From Usnea hakonensis (taxonomy: Eukaryota > Ascomycota > Lecanoromycetes > Lecanorales > Parmeliaceae), in contig BLJB01000147.1 in NCBI GenBank assembly GCA_013423325.1, forward strand, positions 62,001 to 126,000: a DNA stretch of 64,000 nt, read 5' to 3'. Both the position numbers and the translations under genes were made by a program. How positions within the stretch are numbered: position 1 is the first letter of the stretch; each line of letters starts with the position of its first letter. The notes beneath the pieces were generated by a model. The model did no database searches. It was given only the letters and a program-made list of their open reading frames with translations, and was not told the DNA's origin. This document shows positions 10,812-22,969 of the stretch, in pieces.

Positions 10812-12505
10812 TCATGAAGCTCTTCTCAGGCGGACGTTGACTCCATTCTTAGATTCTAGTGTCACTGTAACGGTTTGTGCGATGTTGGATAGATCATCGA
10901 GTGCCTGGATCTCATCGTATCGTTGGAGTATTCTGACTGTCAGATATCCAGCCTCTGTAAGAGCGTACTGTTCTAGTTGTGATGTCAGCCCCTGCTCTTA
11001 CAAAGGCCAATCATAGGGCAGCCACTCAACTCACGTCCAAGGCATGTCCTCGGTCCACCGGAGAACGGTAGAAAGGTCCAGTCTGACTTTCGTGTTTCCC
11101 ACCTCTCAGGCTTGAATTGCAATACATCGTTTCCCCAAAAGTCGACCCGCCTCTGCATGGCATACACGCATAGATTTACTGTTTGACCCTTCCTCACAGC
11201 GATAGGGCTGTTCCCATCTGGACCTCCACCTTTGGGTAGAGTGGTATCCGTTACAGCAACTCTCGAATTGAAAGGTCCAGGTGGATAGAGTCTAAGTGTC
11301 TCATGCATGACCCACTGTAGGTAACGACATTTCTTCAGCGCATTGAACGAGATGGATTTTGGTGCATCTTCTGTACCAAAGTCCTTTTCTATTGCTGCCC
11401 TGAGATTTTGGAATACGGAAGGATGTTTGGCCAGCATGAGGAACATCCAAGTGAGTAGAGCTGCAGTGGTGTCTCTAGCCGCGACTAACATGAACAAAAC
11501 TTGGTCTCTAAGCTCGATGGGATCCTGCGTATCTTTTGCAAGGGCTTCAAGTAGCGTGAACTTTCCCTGATGCTCTTTCTCTTGATCTTTAACTTCTTGG
11601 CGCTCTGCTTGCCGGAGTGTGTTCTCTACCAGGTGATCAATGAACATTTGAAGATATCTAACCGCTTGTCGGGCTTTCTTGGAATCTGCCAGCCAGTACA
11701 GTCCCTGCAGCTTGGCGCGCTTGGTCACTTCCACTGAAGAGATATGAAACGCTTCTGTAAAGCTCATGTCGCCTCCCGCCTTGTCCGCCGCAACTCTAGT
11801 AACTTCGTTGACCTTCGCACTTGGCAAAACGCCTGGTATGCCTGCTAACTGCGACTTGACATTGGCACCGAACAGGAATTCCGTTCCAGTATCAAGAGTG
11901 AAGCGGAGAAACAAGGTCTGTAGATCTATACCTTGAGTCCACCCTTTGCTGTCATTGCCCCCCGGTAAAGCTTGGAACAGATCTTGCACCGCACTCTCTG
12001 TTGCTCCAAGATCGTTAATTTGCCCTGTCACAAAGTGCGGTCTGAACAAGGCCCGAGAATGCTCCCAAAAGGCTCCATCCGTCGTGAATATACATTTTCC
12101 AACCATGTAGCCAAAGGCGCCGGCTCTTCTATCCCCTGTACCGAAATCTTTGAATTTCGTTGCAAAGACGGCTCGAAGGTTCTCGGGCTCTGCAGTGAGA
12201 AGGAACTCTTCGCCGAAGAGGCCGCTGGATTGAAACGTCCAGCCATTGTCTTGGAAGCCCGGCATGATGATGCTCTCTAATACGTCTGCACCCTGGCCCG
12301 TGAGTCGCACTAGGTGCCACACTCGATCTATGCCCCATGGCAAAAGGTTCTTGGAGTGGGGTGGAGGCTGGCACTTGTTCACTTGCGCGAACTTTTTGAA
12401 TCGGCGGTTTCTCAATGCTTCAAGGAGCAGCATCGATACGGCGAGAAGGAATGTAACAAAAATGATCAGATCATACTGAAAATAAGCCATATTTATCAAA
12501 AACAT
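10812..12505 (-). CDS. Cytochrome P450, CYP52/CYP63-like monooxygenase
   Basis: Two exons (12505-11035 and 10972-10812) with a 62-bp intron (GTGAGT...AACTAG) give 543 residues. An N-terminal membrane anchor (about 10-30) is followed by a full P450: I-helix AARDTT at 342-347, ETLR (EXXR) at 402-405, FKPERWE, and the heme loop FSGGPRTCLG with the Cys ligand at 488. The intron falls directly after this loop, and the last exon supplies the usual C-terminal strands (QQYALTEAGYLTVRILQRY). Resemblance is to the alkane/fatty-acid omega-hydroxylase group, so an alkyl-chain substrate is plausible but not shown. It is likely ER-bound. It diverges from the MFS gene across a spacer carrying two 11-bp arrays, which suggests shared regulation. 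The intact heme pocket contrasts with the truncated P450 at 5.6 kb. Confidence 0.92.
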
Positions 12506-12759
12506 ATCGGGCCTAGCGGGGCCAATTATGTATTAAGCTGTAAACGCTGGAAGTAAAGACCACTGAGTAAGCTGGCAGGGCTCAAACAGAATTAACTTCT
12601 GGGACTTGACATACTAGATGTGAAATTTTTTTTGTAGTTCGCACTCGAGCCTGAAAGAAGCTACTAGAATGGTGATGTTGGTATTCATCGTTGTCTTTTG
12701 TATGATTACTTACCATTAACCATCTGTCACTACTCACGCCATGGAACAATGAATGTCGG

Positions 12760-12792
12760 GGACCAGACTAGGACCAGTTTAAGACCTGTCCA
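12760..12792 (+). repeat. Promoter array 3: three contiguous 11-bp units
   Basis: Units GGACCAGACTA, GGACCAGTTTA and AGACCTGTCCA abut. The first is a consensus copy, the others have 3-4 changes each. Same strand orientation as the other arrays, though here the nearer gene is transcribed from the minus strand. Confidence 0.68.
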
Positions 12793-13153
12793 GAATAAGT
12801 TAGGCGCAGGATCAGCGTTGCGCAAAAGTGTTCGTTATAATAACACTACAACGTTATGACTTGGTTGAAGCAACCTTTACTAATTCAGATCTACTTCAAC
12901 AAGAAGCAGATCCTATGATATCGTACAAATGTAAGGTAGGATGCTTGGCATAGATTCTTGCTTGCTATGGACATGACTTCGGCCAGCTCGTATTAAAGAG
13001 CACACAACCTATCTTTTCTAGCTCTATAGGTAATAACCCATAAGACAACATACACACTGTCTACATCAATGAGGTTTCTCTACAACATTGTAGCAGTCAG
13101 TCGAGATATTGTTAGGTATGCAGTCTTCTCACCTTTTGCAGACCGAAGACCGA

Positions 13154-13186
13154 AGACCGGACTGGGACCAGATCGGGACCGGACGA
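13154..13186 (+). repeat. Promoter array 4: three contiguous 11-bp units
   Basis: Units AGACCGGACTG, GGACCAGATCG and GGACCGGACGA abut. They are preceded at 13140-13153 by two 7-bp AGACCGA copies, a shortened version of the same core. The array ends about 150 bp before the MFS start codon. Confidence 0.76.
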
Positions 13187-13337
13187 GACTAGCCCAGATG
13201 GTGTCTTCTCAGTTCAAATACGAACCGAGTCGATATGCAAGACACTGCAAGGTCCTACTAAAGAGCCAAAAGCATCTTGAGTGATCTTGTTCACGGTACC
13301 TTCAAGACTTGAAAACAGAATTTCAGGTGCTTTTGCG

Positions 13338-15430
13338 ATGGCTACTAAGCTCGATATGGAGCTAACAGATATGCCTCAAATTGACGTGAATCTCGAGTCT
13401 AGGCCATCTTTTTCTGACTCCATTCTCGAGACCAATCGCCCTGGTCTCGGTATCGGGGAGGGTACTGCCTCAACAACGCAACTTGCTGCAGCAGAGGACG
13501 TGATTAATCCTGAAGACGCCGATACTGTTCAATATATCTCCGGTCTTACCCTTTACAATTTGGTGATCGGCCTTACAATGGCGGCGTTTTTGCTTATGAT
13601 TGACTCTACGATTTTGACGACTGTAAGTCAGCCTTTGAATACGGATCTTTTGACTGATTTCGATAAAACCAGGCCATCCCGAAGATCACCAGCCACTTCA
13701 ACTCTATAAAAGATATTGGTTGGTATGGTAGCGCGTATCTCCTGGCCACGTAAGTCGCCGCGGCGGAACTGTTATTCTTTTCCACGGACATTGAAGAAAA
13801 CATTAGTTGCGCACTACAACTGCTCTTCGGTAAGGTATATGACCTCTACAGCTCGAAGGTACGTAAACTGTGTGGCAAGCTCGATAGCGAACCCTTACTG
13901 AGATTTTGCTGTTAGATAGTCTTTATTGGCGCATTTTTCCTCTTTGAAGCCGGCTCAGTCATCTGTGGTGCAGCAAGCTCCTCTATAATGTTCATCCTCG
14001 GAAGAGCAATCGCAGGATGTGGCGGCGCCGGTATTCTCAACGGAGCATTTACCATTGTTGCTGCTGCCACACCTCTAGAGAATCGTCCAAGTATGACTCG
14101 CTAAGCTTTTTTGTCCCATGGGTTTGCTGATACTTGTCCTTTCCCTTTCCAGAAATTATCGGTATCATTCTGGGTGTTGCTTCCACAGGGGTTGCTCTAG
14201 GACCACTTCTCGGCGGAGCCCTCACGCAGCGTGTAAGCTGGCGTTGGTGTATGTTGTCGAATCCTCTCATGTATCTTCTTGAAATGAGCCCTAATTTTGA
14301 CCTAGGTTTCTACCTCAATCTCCCTCTGGGCGTCATTACTATCATTACACTCGCCATTATCCGCATCCCGGAGGCGAAGTTGAAAGTACGAGGCAAAAAT
14401 TCTGTCTGGGAACAGGTCAGCAGGCTTGATTTGCCTGGCTGCATCCTCTTCGCAGGATTGATTATCCTCTTGCTGCTAGCTATCAACTGGGGAGGAGTTT
14501 CCTACTCGTGGAACTCGGCAACGATCATCGGTCTCTTTTGCGGTGCTGCTGCGACCCTAATCTTCTTCTTAGTTTGGGAATTTTGCCAAGGAGAAACTGC
14601 TATGCTACCGCTTAATTTGTTCCGGAATCCCGTTGTCTCTTGGGCTGCTGCCGCGGGCATCATGTCTTACGGCGGCTTGTACGTGATCATAATCTACCTC
14701 CCTCTATGGTTCCAGGCAATCAAAAGTGTATCGCCCCTTGAAAGCGGGATCTATTACTTGCCATCTGTTATTACTACAACTATTGCTATTGTAGTGAGTG
14801 GCTTTCTGGGTCTGTTTTCATGAAGTCCACGAATCCCTTGGGAAGAGCTCTCAAGACTGATATTCATAGTATCCAAACTCGGTTACTATACCCCATTCAT
14901 GATTGTTGGAGGTGCACTGGCAGCCGTTGCAGCGGGTCTCTTGAGCATCCTGAAGCCGTCCTCCGCAAAAGCGGCCTGGATCTGTTACCAGCTACTCAAC
15001 GGCATAGCTCGAGGTATGATGTCGCAACAACCCGTTACAGCGGTTCAAGCCAATCTTCCAAAGGACAAACTTTCCATCGGCATGGCCCTCATCGTTTTCT
15101 CCCAAAATTTCGGCGCCGCTGTCTTCATCTCGCTCGGACAGACGACTTTCGAAAATTCCTTGTCCCCAGCCCTGGTAGATCTTAAACCCCAGGTGGATTC
15201 TCAGGCAATTCTCGCTGCTGGCGCAACAAATTTCAGGTCCCTCGTACCTAAAGCCTCGTTACCAGAGGTCATCCTGGCGTACAACAAGGCTTTAACAACG
15301 ACTTTTGTTAGTTCTGTCGAAGTTTAAGTACGGAAGTAGAACTGACGCCGTCTAGTATCTCTCTGTGGGGTCATCGTGCGCCGTTTTTGCTATGGCTTGG
15401 GGCCTTGGCTGGAAGAACGTGAAAACATAG
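13338..15430 (+). CDS. MFS drug/metabolite exporter, DHA2 (14-TMS) type
   Basis: Eight exons join in phase (13338-13622, 13673-13749, 13807-13858, 13916-14090, 14153-14248, 14306-14809, 14870-15306, 15356-15430) into 566 residues; introns are 49-62 bp. The N-terminal about 70 residues are hydrophilic and acidic. Transmembrane segments follow, with DSTILTT, IPKIT..F, GWYGSAYLL, GRAIAGCGGAGI and the antiporter motif GVALGPLLGGAL, then the joined VSGFLVSKLGYYTPF. These are typical of fungal DHA2 transporters, which export toxic metabolites or drugs at the plasma membrane by proton antiport. Beside tailoring enzymes and sharing a promoter region with the P450, it most likely exports the cluster product or protects the producer. 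All exons read open, so it appears functional. Confidence 0.92.
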
Positions 15431-16072
15431 AAGGACAGTCATACGAGGACAACGTAGCGCGGTCATGGCTCGTACGACCCACGAAGAATGTAAGTATGCG
15501 GCTGCGGGTCACTGTTGGAAATGATGCACCACCTCTTCTCAACACGAATAACACATGCTTAGTGGTCTAGGCACACGGTATTTAGGTAGCTCTTACTACA
15601 TAGAAAATGGATCAATCCTACACCCATGACCAACTTCCAACAGGTTATTGACCCTCGCTACTACTGCTCTGCATACAGTCGTCAATAGTAGGATCTAATC
15701 ATTAATCATTCAGTCTCCGAAATAGAGACGCCTCAGACACAGAGGACATTGCACCAAGTCTCGGGCACAGAGACGCCTCGGAAATAGAGGATATTCAGTA
15801 CACCATATCCACGAAAGACAGTTACGTCAACAAATCGAGCACCTGACGGAAAAGAACTTCTCGTCTTGGGTCGTCAATATTCGGGTAGAGCTCCGTACAA
15901 AGAAACTTATCAGCTCGAGACGAGCTGCTTGTCACATCAATCAAGGCATAACGGAAGGGCTGTCTTCAGCGGCTGTAATAGTGCTTGTACGGCTTGGTGT
16001 ACCGGCTTGGTCTATTTTGGTGGCTCCTTTGGTAGAAAGCTCGATGAGGCGTGAATCTTGGACCCATCTAGC
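15431..16072. other. Intergenic region with two short inverted-repeat boxes
   Basis: Between the transporter and the 3' end of the decayed NLR-like gene. Apart from the paired boxes at 15713-15774 I see no gene or regulatory element. Confidence 0.5.
15713..15774. repeat. Twin GTCTC-N7-GAGAC inverted repeats
   Basis: GTCTC(7 nt)GAGAC occurs at 15713-15729 and 15758-15774, each followed by GCCTCRGA. The two copies are 45 bp apart and flanked by further CAGAGGA/ATAGAGGA similarity, so this looks like a diverged tandem duplication of a 45-bp unit that contains a palindrome. Confidence 0.6.
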
Positions 16073-16597
16073 CTATGGCAAGGGAGCATAGCCATGGAAG
16101 GCGTGACTGGTTGGATCGGCTCCTCTGTCGATCAGCACTTTTGCTACTTCATAATTCCCACTTTGTATAGCACTTGTCAATGGGGTTTTACCATATGCAT
16201 CGGTATGGTTTGGATCGGCGCCTAGGTCTATCAGCATTTGGGCTAGTTTCACATTAGACTCGGATTCAGTATGTTTGAAGACCGCTGACGCCGCATATGC
16301 TAACGGAGTTCTACCCTCTTCATCAATGTGGCTTGGGTTAGCACCTTGATGAATCAGCATCTGCGCCATTCCCAAGTTCGAGTGCATCACAGCATACGAA
16401 AGTGGAGTCCGGCCGGATTTATCAACATGATGTGGGTCGGCACCTCCGTCAAGGAGCACTTGGGTTATCTCAAAAACTTGATCAGCAGATGCCGCATATG
16501 CCAATGGACTCATGCCTTCGTTGTCCGGCACCGGGACATTCGGGCGTGCTCCCATCTCCAGAAGGACTCCTTACTAGGGCCCACCAGCCGTACTCTC

Positions 16598-16987
16598 AAG
16601 GCTCCCAACGGTTGAACCGTTGGTTCAAAAAGCCTGAACTGGTTCAAATGAGGCTATATACACGGTTCGTAGTTGGTTGAGAAGTACAAACCGTTGAACC
16701 AGTAGTTGAACCGTTCAACTACTGGTTTAGGCCTAAAAATCGTAGTCTATCGAAAGGCATTTGCGCTAAGCCTCTTCGCGTTAGCGTCTAAGAAAGACGC
16801 TAATTTAAAGAGGCTTAGCGCTAATAAATCTCGAGGAAATCTGGACTATTAGTTGAACCAGTTCACCAATAATTATGAACCAGTCCACCAACTACTTGAT
16901 TATACTGGGAACCAACCAACTAACTACCAAATTGGACTGGTTCAACTATTAGTTAGCCGGTTCGTGGTTCAACCATTGGGAGCCTTG
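16598..16987. mobile_element. hAT-type MITE inserted in the NLR ankyrin region
   Basis: A 390-bp non-coding insertion bounded by 22-bp terminal inverted repeats CAAGGCTCCCAAYGGTTGAACC (one mismatch), flanked by a perfect 8-bp duplication CGTACTCT at 16590-16597 and 16988-16995. An 8-bp duplication with CA..TG-type ends is characteristic of the hAT superfamily. Many subterminal copies of GGTTCAAC/GTTGAACC lie inside, as expected of transposase-binding sites. The centre (16763-16821) is a nested hairpin. There is no transposase frame, so mobilisation would need an autonomous element elsewhere. Removing the element and one duplication copy rejoins the ankyrin coding sequence. Confidence 0.93.
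16763..16821. repeat. Nested hairpin at the MITE centre
   Basis: GCGCTAAGCCTCTT (16763-16776) pairs with AAGAGGCTTAGCGC (16808-16821), and inside it TTAGCGTCT (16781-16789) pairs with AGACGCTAA (16795-16803). Both stems are perfect. The RNA or extruded DNA would fold as a strong stem-loop. Confidence 0.88.
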
Positions 16988-19482
16988 CGTACTCTGCGGC
17001 GATTGCTGCGGAGGTATTGCCGCACATTTTCTCAAGTCTAGGACCGTCAAATGTCTCTACTATCATCTTCACTAGCGCCGAGTGACCACAGGTTGCAGCA
17101 GGCGCCAAGGAGTAGTAACCGGCCTCACAATGGCAACCATCGTCGTTGATGTACAAGCTGGCACCTTGTTTCAATCGATATTCCACTGCTGTAACGCGCC
17201 CTGCCGTTGCAGCAATCACGAGGGCAGTCAAGGGATTCTCCTCAAAACTTTGGCTCAGGTTCGCACCATTTCGCACCAACGACTTGTCAATTGCGTTGTG
17301 CCCGTTGCATAAGGCTACTGTTAGCGGCGTCTTGCGCCACCGATCTTCGAATTGCCCAGCATTGCTCGCCAGTGACTTCTCAACAGTAGATTGATGCCCA
17401 CGACTCGCAGCCCAGAAAAATGCTGTTCTACCTATGTTGTCAGGTAAATTTACCGAGGCAACTTCACTGATCAGTCGAGATAGGATAGCATCGTGTCCGA
17501 AAAATGATGCGACAATGATCGGTTCAAGCCTATCAGGAGCCTGCGCCCGGTCCCAGTCATCCGTGTCACGAAACCAGTGAATTCGTAAAGAACCACCGAG
17601 ATTCCATGTTGCATAGACTGGACCAGTCTCGAAAATGGTCAGCCCAATTTTCGGAAGCATATTCGCACAAGTCACTTCGCCCTTCGTAACTAGTTGTCCA
17701 GTCGTTGTCTGTGTGTTTACCCATCCGTTCTTATCTTCGCGCTCTTTTTAATCTTGCGTTCGTTTCCGCGGTTGACGAATGGATTGCATTGAGAGCATCA
17801 ATCAGATTTTCTTGGCTTTCTTCTTCGCACTCATCAAGGGCGTCTAGGATGCAAATGACCTCGCCGAATTCTTGAACTTGAGCTATGCTAAGGAAAACCT
17901 TCCAGAGAATCAAGAAAGACGCCAGCATATTGGTTCCGTGACTCGCAAAAAGGTCCACGGTTTTCTTGAGCAGCCCAAGCCTTTCACAATGGTTGAGGAG
18001 TTGATTCAAAAGAGCACAAATGGCCTTGGTAACGCTCTTTTGATCGGCGTTGTCATCCTTGAGGAAAAAATAGCATGTGGTACTTGCCCCTACGGACTCT
18101 TCTCGATCTTCATGCTCGATGAGAGATTTTGAAAGGACCGATTTGCCACAACCGTAGTCTGCGGTTACCCACAATAGACCCGAGCATGAGTCCCCAATCC
18201 AGCGCTTGTATCTGACGTTCTGGAAGAATCATTGACAGGTACCTGGAAATTTATCAGGGTTTCGAGCATCGTGTGAGTTGAACAAGGCTTGAAGAAATGT
18301 CGACTCTTCGTCGTTCCTCATCTTCGTCATGAACCTGTCCTGCAAAGAGAAAAAATGGCTTTCAAGCGCGGCGTGAAGCTCGTCTCCCCGGCGGTCTTGT
18401 TTTTCCAAACCTTGCTGCAACTGGCTGGAATCTAGGACGGCGAAGGACCTAGCGCAAAGCGAGTCGGCTTGTTCGATTTCTTCCAGCAGAGTAACCCAAT
18501 CGTCTGCCTGGACTACATTCCGTGCGTATCGGACTATTCCGGGCCTGAACAGCTGACATTAAACACGTGCTTGGTAGGCAAGAATTAGTGAATAGAGTTG
18601 GTGATGTTCGTTATAAGGGTACCGCCGAGTCTGCTCGATTTCGTTGGGAGAGGGGACGTTAGTGCGGTCGCTTCGATCTCTTTACGATAAGTATCTTCAA
18701 CGACCGTGTAATAACATATCATCTTAGATATTTGATCAAGACCTTTAAGTAACGCTTGTCGCTGTTCAGTGGGTTTCAGGAACAACTGAAACCTAATTGT
18801 CAGCTTTTTCTAGCAATCATCATGTAGTATGCAAAGAGAAAAGTGCTCGAAGAGACACAAGGACTTCTGAGACATTGAAATCCCGATCCTCCGCGAATCA
18901 TAGATCGATGAGACATACCGGTAAGAGCATACATACACCGGTCCAGGCCAAAGCTACATGCGGATCGGAGCTGGCTGCGTTGGAGACGAAAACTTTGGCG
19001 TAAAGCACCGCTTTCACGATTCGATCGGCTTGGGCCTTGATCTTCACAGTTTCTTCACCAACGTTGACGTACCATCGAGCTTTTTCGACGATGTCAATTT
19101 TTTTGGCCATCAACTTTAACATCTGTCCTTCCTTATCGAATCCTGCAAGACGGATAGACGTTTGTGCTGACGGTTGCTCGTCATGCAACTCAGACAGCAG
19201 GAATTTTTCATACCTTTCTAGAAGGTCTTTACTGCTTTCTTTCTTCAAGAGGAGGCCGTACGCCCTGTCCCAGAGATCAAAGGAACGGTGCGTGTGCCAG
19301 ATACCCACGGTCGTCTTGGTCGCGGTTTTCGCCAGATTTAATGCTGTGTCTGACTCGTTTGTGGATGGAGGTATTGCCTCTGTGTTTGAGGTTTCATTCA
19401 CCAATGGTGTGTTTTTGGCACCATTATGGGTCCATTCAGCCTGGGATTTGGGCGTTTTGCGCCAGCATAAAAGGCAGCGCAT

Positions 19483-21429
19483 TGTTGCTGAAACTGCTGA
19501 GAATCTTCAGGGACTGAGGCAGCCTGCAAGTACTCTTGAGGACAAAACCCCGATGCTTCCAGGAAATAATGCATTTGCTAGTATTTCCAAAAACCTGCAC
19601 GCTACCGACTACCAAACGGTATCCTGCATGCCTATTTGCAATATTGTTACTGAGCTGGACTTCCCCTTTGATGGGCTTTATATACTGATCAAGAGTAGAC
19701 CTACATCAAGCCAGAATCCGGTTTCTGCACTCCATAATGCAACACGATATCCTCGGTCAGTCCAGCGTACGTATTTGGGAATACGAGTATGGCGAACGGA
19801 ACACATCTCATGGCTCATTCAATCCCTATCCCAATCCCAATCCTAGTACTCGCAACCCTTTTCCCGAAGAAAAAACTCCACTCAATCTAAACAACCAACC
19901 AACCCACTTTCCGCCAGCGCTCCACACAAACATACACACAAACATGCAAGTCTCCCCCCCCCCCCACCATCCAACAATACTCTCCCCCCCCTCCCTCACA
20001 ACTCCATACCTACCCACCCATCTAAACTCAGCTCAACGAATCCTCAGCCCAGCAAGCGCGGAGCCCAGCTAGCGGCTTCCTCCATACATCCACGTATTCA
20101 TTCATAGATCGATTTTTGAGGGGATCTTTTTTGCCAAGGCGGATGGGTAGGTGGAGTGGCAGGCAAGCAGGCAGAAAAACAAGGCAGGCAGGCGGGCAGA
20201 CATACATACAGACAAGGGAGTTGTCCGCTCTCTCTCATGTAGTATGATTTAGTCATGTTGCTAGATGAGAAGAAGAGGGAGATGGGTAGTGTATAATTTC
20301 ATGCGGTGTCGTACAGTACAGTACAGTATAGTACTCATACGATCATGATCAGCGGGGCTAAGTAGCAATACCAGAGACCAAAGTGGGGTCCACATATTAG
20401 CCGTTTTTTCCATGAAGTAGGCATCGAGATTCGAAGGGATTGAGACGGTTGCGTTTTTGATGTCTACCTATGTCCGTAAGGTAGATACTCTACTCTAGTC
20501 TACTCCTTTGCGCCGTTTGTGCTGTGTTCCATTGATGGGTATGGTGCGGATCGGCATCACCGGATTTTGGCATGCCAAATAGAGGGAGAGGGACTTGGTC
20601 TGCGGGCCTTTTTTCGCGGAGAGAGAAGCCGGGGGGTGGGGGGGTTTCAAGAAAGGACCTCGCATCTGCATCTGCATCTGCGTCTGCGTCTGTACGTATG
20701 TTGGAGTTGGCGTTTGCAACTCATGACTGCCCCCCCACCACCACCGCACGCTACGATTGCAGTGATTTTTTTTTCTTTCAGCGCTTGTGCTGTTCTCATA
20801 TCGCCGGACGGGATGGGATGGGATGGCGGAAGTGGTGTCCTGCGGAGGAGAGCGGGTTGGTGCAGTGTAAGGCTATTGGGCGCTTGGGATTAGTCGGTTT
20901 GTGATTGTCTTGGTGATGGTACCTTATGTTACGTTATTGTTGAAGGTTTTCGTTGCTGATTAATGTGTACCTTACTCTACCCAACCCATGGGTGCTCCGT
21001 GTTCTTTCATCGCTGGGCACTTCGCCTCCTGCGTCTCGGAACGAGATGGAAGGGGGGAGTGCTCAATTTGAAGGAATTGGTGGAGTGCCAGCGTTCTCGC
21101 CGGATGATTCTGTTGATGTTATATAGTTGTCGCATTGTTGAATGCAGTAGTCCTGTCAGTTTGGGTATGTTGCCAATCGCCTTACTCACCTTACACCTCA
21201 CGGTTGCTATTTTTTTTTTCAACCCGGTGCACCTTCTGCATTTCGGACAGAGATGAAATGGTGGAGGGCTTAGGTCAAATGAGTTGGTGCATTGCCATCG
21301 TCAGCGAATGGTCTGAGTCTTTGCTGGATATGCGTTAATTCAGGTCTTGTAGATATGTACTCTACGTTCTTAAACCGGAACCAGCCAGATCCTACCAATG
21401 CTCCGAAGAAAACTTCGGCCATTTGATTC
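19483..21429. other. Long low-complexity intergenic region
   Basis: About 1.9 kb with C-rich and CCAACC-rich runs (19.87-20.0 kb), AGGCAGGC/GGCAGGCA steps (20.15-20.2 kb), GTACAGTACAGTACAGTATAGTAC at about 20.31 kb and TCTGCATCTGCATCTGCGTCTG at about 20.66 kb. The open frames here are products of these simple repeats and no family is recognisable. It spans the 5' flank of the NLR pseudogene and the 3' flank of the AMMECR1-like gene. Confidence 0.55.

Positions 21430-22969
<1,540 letters not shown>

Larger units (their letters stand above)
12506..13337. promoter_or_regulatory. Divergent promoter of the P450 and MFS genes
   Basis: 832-bp spacer between the two start codons. It has one 11-bp array on each side (12760-12792 and 13154-13186), the first about 255 bp upstream of the P450 and the second about 150 bp upstream of the transporter. 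A run of 7-bp AGACCGA steps precedes the second array. Short open frames here show no family features. Confidence 0.6.
16073..19482 (-). pseudogene. Decayed NLR-like STAND gene: N-terminal fungal STAND domain, NACHT, ankyrin repeats
   Basis: Read on the minus strand. The N-terminal part (19482-18585, spliced over an intron near 18.8-18.9 kb) shows SDPHVALAWTGVCMLLP and a helical region typical of the N-terminal domain of fungal STAND proteins. A NACHT domain follows (about 18240-17740) with P-loop GCGKSVL and Walker B-like ILDALDEC. Ankyrin repeats occupy about 17600-16080 (LIDRGADP, GRTPLAYAA). Breaks: in-frame TAA at 18559-18561, TGA at 18229-18231 where the family has a Trp before the NACHT, loss of the helical linker near 17.73 kb, a frame change near 17.58 kb, a MITE at 16598-16987, and a one-base frameshift just beyond it. 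Fungal NLRs are thought to act in non-self recognition and programmed cell death. With this many lesions it cannot make the full protein. The fragment after the MITE could still make a short ankyrin peptide. Confidence 0.85.

Noticed and set aside
17500..17560. GGACCGGG core on the minus strand of the NLR pseudogene, similar to the 11-bp motif
   Set aside because: It is a single copy within coding sequence (DWDRAQ) and not part of an array.
20495..20904. Open frames on both strands near 20.5-20.9 kb
   Set aside because: They come from TCTGCA/CATCTG repeats and G-rich runs; no splice chain or motif supports them.
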